From assembly GCA_012295275.1 (NCBI GenBank), contig CM022672.1, positions 15,777,125 through 15,791,124 on the forward strand: a stretch of 14,000 nucleotides of DNA, in the 5' to 3' direction. Below the pieces are notes generated by a model. That model was given only the letters and a program-made list of their open reading frames with translations. It did not search any database and was not told the origin of the DNA. The translations under genes and the position numbers were made by a program. This DNA is from Chrysomallon squamiferum. Taxonomy: Eukaryota > Mollusca > Gastropoda > Neomphalida > Peltospiridae. Numbering within the stretch: the stretch's first letter is position 1; every line of letters begins with the position of its first letter. Below are positions 7,591 through 14,000 of this stretch, piece after piece.

Positions 7591-8182
7591 AGGTTAAGTT
7601 GCTAAATGAGCAGGATAACAGTAACCAGTTGTTTCTGCAGGTAATCTTTTTATTTCTTAACTCACTGCTCTCAAGAGTAGTAGATTGAGACATATTTATT
7701 TCAGTGTCACCTACAAAACTTGCACTTCAAAAGAGAACGGTTCTTAAATAACAGTTTGTTAGTTTTTAAATGAAAACCATACCAAAAAGAGTTTTCGAGA
7801 TCTAAGATAGCAATTAAATACTTTAAACAATTTTTTAAACACACACACACATCTATCTACCTATCTATCTATATATAGTTCCAAGTTACTTCTGTATATT
7901 TTTAAATACTAATTTATCAAAAGTAAAAATGGTTCCATCCCAGAAAGGTATAGTTTTTGTCAGTGACCAAAAATAAAGACATTTATCTAGTTATCATAAC
8001 TTGCCACTATTTATAGTGATTTCAGGATACATAAAGTATATTCTGCATGTCAGGGCATCTTGACAGAAAAATGTTAAACTTTGTTGAAATTACATGCAGC
8101 TTAGTTTTACAGACTAGTACATTACAGTTTTCAAAAAAGTGTTTGTTTGTATTAACTCACTACTTTAGTCCGATTTTTGATA
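7591..8182. other. Non-coding stretch, no gene seen
   Basis: This stretch holds a short AC and ATCT patch (7840-7878), the palindromic CACTATTTATAGTG (8005-8018), and an open frame at 8047-8238 that runs into the AC array and has no recognisable domain. The 12-mer TCAAAAGAGAAC occurs at 7727 and again at 8379, without extended similarity. Confidence 0.45.
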
Positions 8183-8212
8183 ATGTCAGCACACACACAC
8201 ACACACTGACAT
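8183..8212. repeat. (CA)n array bracketed by a 7-bp inverted repeat
   Basis: ATGTCAG (8183-8189) and CTGACAT (8206-8212) are exact reverse complements on either side of about 8 CA units. ATAC and TATA units follow to about 8235. Confidence 0.8.
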
Positions 8213-8235
8213 ACATACATATACACATAGATATA

Positions 8236-8952
8236 TAAAACTGCCTTTAGAAATATATTAAATTTGTTTTTAAACAAAAATTATATTAAAAATAATATAC
8301 ACACACACATTTTATATAATAAAATATATATTAAAAATATGGAGCCCTTGCTGGAATCTGAAATAGATTAACAGGTCCTCAAAAGAGAACTGATCATGTA
8401 TCCTGTTATGTCTCAGTCATTGTTAATGTTATAAAACAGATAAAAACAAGTTCACAAATCTTGAAAAAAATGAACATTGCATACAGTTTTAGTCAGCAAT
8501 AAGAGATTATTCATGATTTTATTTTTGAACCTACCTCAGTGTAATATATTTATAAAGATTTAAACTGACTAAATGTTTAGATATATCAGAATTGAATTTA
8601 TTAAGTTAGCTTGAGATATAGTCTAAAAGTAAAACCTATTTTTTTTGTAAGAAAAAACCCAGATGTGAATAGTTTTTAAATGTATTGTTAGCAATTCAAT
8701 TTATCACAGGTAAATCAATTTTCTGTTTATTTTAATATCAGTTTTTGTTATTAATTTATTTTATTTCAATATATTATATTTGAAGAAATATAAAAATTCT
8801 TTTATACAGACATGTTCTTTTTATTACTATTATTGATGTTGTTGTTGTTGTTGAAATGTTTTAAAAATTTACCAGATTTATTAAATTCTAACCCTAACAT
8901 ATTTGCTATGTTATTAGTTGTTAACTGGAAATAAATGCAAGACTGTTTGTGA
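8236..8952. other. AT-rich non-coding stretch, no gene seen
   Basis: This stretch holds a short AC run at 8299-8310, an imperfect TGT/GTT run at 8837-8853 and otherwise AT-rich DNA. A less AT-rich patch at 8340-8420 has no open frame. CTAACCCTAACA at 8888-8899 resembles telomeric repeat by chance. Confidence 0.5.
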
Positions 8953-8972
8953 CTGTCTGTCTGTCTGTCTGT
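8953..8972. repeat. (TGTC)5 microsatellite
   Basis: Five units of TGTC/CTGT, the only tetranucleotide array of this type in the window. Confidence 0.9.
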
Positions 8973-9477
8973 ATTTAATTACCAAAAGAAAGTCTTTAAC
9001 AGCCATCTCAATCTGAGTCTTCACCTAAATGTACAGAGAAAAACTGAAATAGTAAAGTAAATAAAAAACTGAACTAAATAAATAAATAACATATGAATAA
9101 ATCAACAACAGAAAACATCAAAAACAACAACACTAATAATAATGAGTGAATTAATAAAGATAAATTCATAATAGTAATTTAATAATAATAATAATAATAA
9201 TATATAAATAATAAGTGAGTAAATAAATGAAGATTTGTATCAAAAGACAGAATGCTTGATGAATTTGACTTAAGCCAGTCTACGTAACATGTTACTGTAG
9301 AATAAAATGAACCATATAACACACAAAGGTTTAATGACCTTCATTTGTCTATCATTTATACTTATTTACAATTTACACCAATTTGCAGAGGTATTTTATA
9401 AAATGATACAGCTGTAAATTTTACAAAATTTAACTGTCGTTTATACATATTTTTAATCTACATTGATTTGGAATCAT
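8973..9477. other. A-rich then mixed AT-rich stretch, no gene seen
   Basis: 9040-9235 is A-rich with AAT and AAAT words, including (AAT)n at 9178-9203. 9240-9477 is mixed AT-rich DNA that may hold an older copy of the following degenerate repeat. No coding signal was seen. Confidence 0.45.
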
Positions 9478-9890
9478 GATTTTAATAAACTGACATTTTA
9501 AATTTTGTCTATGTACTAAATGCATTGAATGTAATATGTATTAGCAATTCATTTAAAATAATTGTTTAAAAAAAACAAAAAAGCAACTTGGCATTTATTA
9601 TTCAAAGTTGGGGTGCTACTAAATTATAACAAATAATTATTTGAAATTAAATTTAATGATTTAAAAAAACAAACAAAAAAAAAACACCTTAAAATTCAGA
9701 ATTAAAATTATGCCAGATACAAAATACTGAATATCACAAGTACTGGAAATTAAACTTACTTTAATGGTTTTAAAATAACTAAACATTACGTTGAATGCTA
9801 AATACATCGAATACAACAATGTTAGAAATTATGCTTATTTAAATGGTTTTAATAACTTAACAGTTGACATTTGAAAGTATAAAATTACTG
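9478..9890. repeat. Degenerate repeat with 79-107-bp spacing, about 4-5 units
   Basis: Unit starts resemble AATGGTTTTAA and lie near 9478, 9557, 9655, 9763 and 9842. The first and last intervals are 79 bp; the middle two are longer because of inserted A-rich runs (9567-9580, 9661-9685). Units 1 and 4 also share ACTAAATGCATTGAAT versus GCTAAATACATCGAAT and a TTAGAAATTA-like word. Similarity is low between other pairs, so the array is old. Confidence 0.55.
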
Positions 9891-10285
9891 TAATTTCTTC
9901 ACACACTGTTGTAAGTACTCTGTCAAAAACCCACCCCACCCTTCTTTACATGCTTTTGTAAATAATGGCGGAACAAGTTTTTTTCACCTTCTGGTCTCAT
10001 AATGTTCATTTTATAAATGTCCCTCTCTGTTTTCATAATATATAGAAAATATGTAAGTAAAAGCAATAAATGTGTATAGCAGTAAATTAACTACACAGTA
10101 AAACTGTGTGTTCATATATATGTAAATTTAAATAGCAATAGTTTATATGTACATACATTGTATTGGTATAATAGTTGGATTATTTTATAGTACAGTTCTG
10201 TTGATAATATTTTGCATGAATTCTAATGTTAAATCAGTGTCTTAATGAGTTTTTTTTTTAAGTATGTACTTCTAAGTTAAAAACT
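9891..10285. other. Non-coding stretch, no gene seen
   Basis: A C-rich patch (CCCACCCCACCC, near 9930) is unusual for the window but isolated. A small hairpin, ACACAGT / ACTGTGT with a 3-base loop, lies at 10093-10109. A T run is at 10251-10259. No open frame is of note. Confidence 0.45.
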
Positions 10286-10552
10286 GTAATAATAATAGTT
10301 ATAAAAGAAAGAATGGAACAGTAATAATAGAAATAAAATAAACTGTGACAGTAATATCAGTAATAATAACAACAGTAACAACTACAATAATACACCAGTA
10401 ATAAGTACAATAATAATAATAATAACAACAACAACAACACCAATAATTTAACAACTATAGTAATAATAACAGTAACAACAATAATAATATTAGTAAAAAC
10501 AATAACAACAACTGCAGCAACATCAGTAATATAATAATAATAATAATACAGG
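10286..10552. repeat. Imperfect AAT/AAC trinucleotide tract
   Basis: About 260 bp of AAT, AAC, AGT and ACA triplets with no long pure run except (AAT)/(AAC) at 10411-10437. It is a decayed trinucleotide array. The minus-strand frame at 10357-10557 (Leu, Val, Ile, Tyr rich) is this tract translated. Confidence 0.85.
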
Positions 10553-11135
10553 AACAAAAAGTTAGTTTCTTTTTAAATTAGTAGTGTTAAAAAGGACTTA
10601 TAAAGATGATACAATAAAATATAAGAAAACATATATCCCTACTAATCAGTGGTTGTTATACTGAAGACTGTGTTAGTAATAATAATGTGAAATGGCTCTG
10701 ATACACAGCTAGATGTAATGTTATGCTATTTTAACGAGCAAGACAGATTTTGATGGAGTAGTACATACCAAATCTGTGTTGATATGATAAACACAACATG
10801 ATCAGAAGTTTAAGCAAATTTGCAAATGGTTTTAACATGATGCATAAACACATTTTATAATATATTTTCAGGTGATTTTTAAAATAATAATAATAATAAT
10901 AAATAGTTAAGTATATAAATAAAAATACAAAATTTCCAGTTTCTTCGTCAGTTCCTTTACTTCATAAAAGATGTATTTTTACATCTACACTATATAAAAG
11001 ATCCTTCGCTGATGGATAAAAATAGCTCTTTCTGCAGTGATGGTATATTTTCTTCTCCCTCTTCCCATCTGTGATGTATATGAAAGAAATACAAGATTAA
11101 ACAAAAATACATTCACATAGTCATTCATTTGATAC
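10553..11135. other. Non-coding stretch with a TATA-like word, no gene seen
   Basis: AT-rich DNA. 10930-11090 is less AT-rich and holds the hairpin AGATGTA-TTTT-TACATCT (10969-10986) followed by TATAAAAG (10993-11000), which matches a TATA box. No initiator or downstream gene is seen, so the match is probably chance. Confidence 0.4.
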
Positions 11136-11172
11136 ATTCATTCATTCATTCATTCATTCATTCATTCATTCA
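11136..11172. repeat. (ATTC)9 microsatellite
   Basis: A pure ATTC/TTCA array of about 37 bp, with single ATTC copies nearby at 11110 and 11122. Confidence 0.93.
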
Positions 11173-11397
11173 GTGATTTGTTCATTGATGTTCAAGTCTG
11201 CTTTCCCAGATGATTTTAGACAGCCAGTCATTTATTGATTGAAAAGTCATTTCTAATTACTGTCATTTAGATTTAAATTTCCCACTGTCTTCATTCACTG
11301 TTGAAGTAGGCACTATTGGACAGTTTATCTAAGACTACAACATTTTAATCTTCCTGCTGTCAGTTTTCTTCTTAGCATTAATTTTAATGTTACTATC
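11173..11397. other. Non-coding stretch, no gene seen
   Basis: Mixed DNA, less AT-rich than average, with scattered CATT and CAGT words but no open frame or repeat structure that I can support. Confidence 0.4.
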
Positions 11398-11530
11398 ATT
11401 GTTGTTATTGCTGTTGTTGTAATCTTTGTTATTTTCTGCTGTTGTATTTATCGTAACTAATTGTTGTTGTTGTTGTTGCTGTTGTTATCTGTTAATGTAG
11501 TTGTTGTTTATTGTTTTTCTGGTTATTATT
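11398..11530. repeat. Imperfect (TTG)n tract
   Basis: TTG, TTA and CTG triplets with a pure (TTG)6 core near 11461-11477. It is the reverse-complement type of the AAC-rich tract at 10286-10552, about 1 kb away, in opposite orientation. Confidence 0.85.
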
Positions 11531-11867
11531 GTTTTCGCTAAATTTATTTTAATTATTTTTATTATTACTGAATTCTTTATTAACACAGATAAAATAGTGT
11601 AAAAATAAATAAGACCAAAATATCTGGATGAAATTTCCATTTCCATATTTAAATATTTTAAGAAAAATTATTATTATTTCATTTTATTTTGTTTCAGTTT
11701 TACTGGGGTGTTAAAATTTTATGTTTGAATTTATTATTTTTAATTTTTATATTTCCTTTCATTTTTTAATTTTATAATTTTTATTTTATTTCATTTTAAT
11801 TTTAATAATCATTATTTGTATAAAAAAAAATATTAACATTATCATATACACATTATATGTATATATA
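11531..11867. other. T-rich non-coding stretch
   Basis: Long T-rich DNA with repeated ATTTTA and TTTAAT words (11660-11815), possibly a decayed simple array. No coding signal was seen. Confidence 0.5.
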
Positions 11868-11889
11868 TGTATGTATGTATGTATGTATG
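11868..11889. repeat. (TATG)5 microsatellite
   Basis: Five TATG units preceded by TA-rich sequence. Confidence 0.9.
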
Positions 11890-12300
11890 ATAAGGTTAAT
11901 ATCCCTGAATGGGCCTTCTAGTCTTGTTTATTATTATCTTTATATTTTGAGTTGTTGTTACTGTTGGTTACATATTGTTGTGTATCAAAAAGTGAGTAAT
12001 TAATGTTTTACATTTCAACAGTCTGGTTTTATATAATATATATATGATGTGTGTGTGTGTGAGGGGGTATTTTTATTTTAAGTATTTATTTATTTATTTT
12101 TTATTTTTTTTAATTTTTATAATTTTTTTTGCTGTTTTTGTTTATTTATTTCAGGGGAAACAGGGGAAGGGTTTTTTGGAGATAAAATTGTATCATGATA
12201 CTGCATTTATTGAAATGTATATATGAGAAATAAGAACAACAATTTAAAAAAATAAAAATAATAAATTCATTAAATAAATGATATTAAACAGCATAAAAAA

Positions 12301-12302
<2 letters not shown>
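11890..12302. other. AT-rich stretch with short GT and ATTT arrays
   Basis: (TA)n and (GT)7 lie at 12031-12061, then an ATTT and T-rich run to about 12150. A G-rich patch with CAGGGGAAACAGGGGAAGG (12153-12171) contains a 9-bp direct repeat. The frame at 12044-12226 is translated simple sequence. Confidence 0.5.

Positions 12303-12350
<48 letters not shown>
12303..12350. repeat. (AAT)16 microsatellite
   Basis: A pure AAT array of about 48 bp, the opposite orientation to the ATT arrays at 316, 2899 and 6521. Confidence 0.95.
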
Positions 12351-12570
12351 CAAATAATTAAATAATAATGGAAATCTGCTCAAGAGAAAGTAACATTTTC
12401 AAAGCTGAAATATATATTTTTAAAAAAGAGAAGAGTGAAACAGGACTTACATAATAACACAAAAACTGTTTCACAGAAGAACTGAATATATATATAAATA
12501 TATGTGCATATGTCTGTACATGAATTAAGTATGAAAAACGATATTTATATGTTTAATGAGCAGTGTGATA

Positions 12571-13005
12571 TTTGATTTGAATTAACATGTAACATTCCCT
12601 GAATTGACTTGAAATAATCCTGTATTTTCAAATTAACTTCAAATATTTCCTGTATTTGTATAAACAGGATATTTGTCCTTTTGTTATTTTAAATTACTTG
12701 AAATAATCCTCATTATTTAAACTGAATATTTATTGGGTTTTTTTTAATTATTATTTGATTTGAAATGTTTCCTGTATTATTTGAATTAACACTGAATATT
12801 TCTAATATTATTTGAATAAACATAGAATATGCCATAATAATATTTGAATTAACATGAACTGTTTTCCATAGTATTTGAATTAATGCAACATTCCTTATAT
12901 TTCAATTAACATAACAAAATATTTCTTGTTATTTGAATTAACGTAAAATTTCTTCTATTATTTGAATTAATGTGAGATGTGGTCTATATAATTGGAATTA
13001 ATATA
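12571..13005. repeat. Degenerate ~30-bp minisatellite, 13-14 copies
   Basis: Head-to-tail units built on TATTTGAATTAAC followed by a variable half near ATGAAATATTTCCTG. The GAATTAA core occurs, with variants, near 12579, 12601, 12629, 12691, 12783, 12813, 12846, 12878, 12903, 12935, 12964 and 12995, at 25-33-bp spacing in the right half. Between 12659 and 12780 the units are more diverged, with T insertions (12737-12745). Confidence 0.85.
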
Positions 13006-13256
13006 TATACGATACATATATATGAAGTCACAACATTTGCAATTAGAGTATTTGACTTGGTCAAAGCACTGTATCATTAACACAGTGGGTATGTCTTAAT
13101 ATGAGAAAAGTATTGATCAATGAAATACCCTCAGTGGCTCTGTCTTGTCAAGCAGATCAATGTTCACTACAATGCTTATTACTCATTCACAAGAAATAAA
13201 TTTTCACTAATTAATATGAACAGATAAAGCGAATAAGGCCTTGCATTTATTTCAGT

Positions 13257-13259
<3 letters not shown>
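13006..13259. other. Less AT-rich non-coding stretch, no gene seen
   Basis: TA-rich at the left edge, then about 200 bp of less AT-rich DNA without repeats or an open frame of note. No promoter or RNA gene is recognisable. Confidence 0.4.

Positions 13260-13318
<59 letters not shown>
13260..13318. repeat. (AC)29 microsatellite
   Basis: The longest dinucleotide array in the window, 58-59 bp and pure. It is bracketed by TCAGTG (13252-13257) and CACTGA (13322-13327), exact reverse complements of each other. ATTT units follow at about 13353-13381. Confidence 0.96.
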
Positions 13319-13322
<4 letters not shown>

Positions 13323-13381
13323 ACTGATGGATATAGATATATAGGTGTATCTTTTATTTATTATTTATTTATTTATTTATT

Positions 13382-13842
13382 CTCACATTTTTTAATGTAA
13401 TAGTAATAAATATTTTAATATGATGAATTAATTTGGCCTTAGTATTAATCTGTGTTAATTGTATGGCAAGAATGGGGAGGGTCTTTTTGTTGGTTTTTTG
13501 TGGGGGTTTTAATAACATTACTACCAATATAATCCTGATTAAGATATTTCCATTTTGATGTGAACCTAATTCTTTTTTATTATTATTATGATTTTTTTAA
13601 ACTTAGTCATTTTTAAATGTCATGCTCATTGAATTATTAATAGAATGTATTTTAGTAATAATAATAATTTTAGGAAGAAATTAAGAGAAATGTTTTCTTC
13701 TAAATATGGATGTGTATTGATTTTGTAGATAAAATATTTCATACTGAACATGAAAGGCAGTTGGAATGTAATAATTACTTGTGATACATGTAAAATGAGA
13801 TCATATCTATAAATATTAGTATTACAGGTTTTATTAATATTA
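13382..13842. other. AT-rich non-coding stretch, no gene seen
   Basis: A G- and T-rich patch (13474-13510, with GGGGAGGG and TGGGGG) is the only unusual composition. Short ATT/AAT words lie near 13578 and 13658. No coding signal was seen. Confidence 0.45.
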
Positions 13843-13870
13843 TTATTAGTAGTAGTAGTAGTAATAGTAT
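13843..13870. repeat. Short ATT / AGT trinucleotide array
   Basis: ATT units pass directly into five AGT units and then AAT AGT, a small compound array. Confidence 0.85.
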
Positions 13871-13908
13871 CTTGTGTAATAATCTTATTACTGTTTTGTT
13901 TCTTATTT

Positions 13909-14000
13909 GTTGGTATTTATTTATTTATTTATTTATTTATTTATGTTGATTTTTTTGTTGTTGGTATTTATTTATTTATTTATGTTGATTTTTTTTGTTG
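13909..14000. repeat. 51-bp tandem duplication, cut by the window end
   Basis: GTTGGTATTTA begins at 13909 and 13960. Each copy continues with ATTT units, then ATGTTGATTTTTTTGTTG. The first copy has more ATTT units than the second (about seven against four), so the copies differ mainly by slippage inside the embedded array. The array probably continues past base 14000. Confidence 0.85.

Noticed and set aside
8007-8016. CTATTTATAG, a match to the MEF2 consensus
   Set aside because: Similar matches (for example 248-257 and 1124-1133) are frequent in AT-rich DNA, and no neighbouring gene or motif cluster supports it.
7727-8390. 12-mer TCAAAAGAGAAC at 7727 and 8379 as a ~650-bp duplication
   Set aside because: No other words follow at that spacing, so a single shared 12-mer is not enough.
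8888-8899. CTAACCCTAACA as interstitial telomeric repeat
   Set aside because: It is under two units and imperfect, so chance is enough to explain it.
10357-10557. Leu/Val/Ile-rich minus-strand frame
   Set aside because: It is the decayed AAT/AAC tract translated.
10993-11000. TATAAAAG as a core promoter
   Set aside because: No initiator, downstream element or gene is seen and such words are expected here by chance.
13452-13510. GGCAAGAATGGGGAGGG patch as part of a cephalopod tRNA-derived SINE
   Set aside because: Only a short G-rich word is shared with the family as I recall it; the promoter boxes and body are absent here and elsewhere in the window.

Overview
This window looks like non-coding DNA from a large, repeat-rich animal nuclear genome. 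It is strongly AT-rich (by eye roughly three quarters A+T) and CpG-poor. It is crowded with microsatellites of the ATT/AAT, ATTT, AC, CT/GA, ATTC, TGTC and TATG types, and holds homopolymer tracts up to 27 A. No open reading frame exceeds about 96 codons, and most of the longer ones are just microsatellites read as poly-Leu, poly-Ile, poly-Tyr or poly-Thr. There are no operons, ribosome binding sites, tRNA or rRNA genes, CRISPR arrays or phage genes. The texture would suit a cephalopod or other mollusc, but nothing here proves the taxon, so that is a guess.

Layout. 1-411: AT-rich flank ending in a long (ATT)n array. 412-2574: the most structured part, two inverted copies of a ~199-bp sequence (421-619 and 2367-2565, 5 mismatches, no gaps) facing each other across 1.75 kb. 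The spacer holds A-rich DNA, a poly-A tract, a decayed ~40-bp minisatellite (1377-1690) and a small CpG cluster (2035-2058). 2575-4800: AC and ATT microsatellites and a ~190-bp tandem duplication with internal inverted repeats (3343-3757). 4801-5163: a less AT-rich segment of about 300 bp bracketed by a CT array and a GA array. 5164-6700: ATTT and ATT arrays and a probable ~130-bp duplication. 6700-7140: a small less AT-rich island, then AT-rich DNA. 7310-7590: a ~126-bp tandem duplication. 7600-9300: mostly unremarkable AT-rich DNA with short AC, TGTC and AAT arrays. 9478-9890: a degenerate repeat with 79-107-bp spacing. 10286-11530: imperfect AAT/AAC and TTG tracts and an ATTC array. 11530-12570: AT-rich DNA with TATG, GT and AAT arrays. 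12571-13005: a ~30-bp minisatellite of 13-14 copies. 13260-13318: (AC)29. 13909-14000: a 51-bp duplication cut by the window end.

No gene could be called with confidence. Three short open frames are listed as weak candidates because they lie in less AT-rich DNA or in the repeated arms. The main findings are the long near-identical inverted repeat, which could be a transposon's ends, two insertions of one retroposon, or a double-stranded RNA source, and the number of independent, decayed tandem repeat families, which account for much of the apparently unique DNA.
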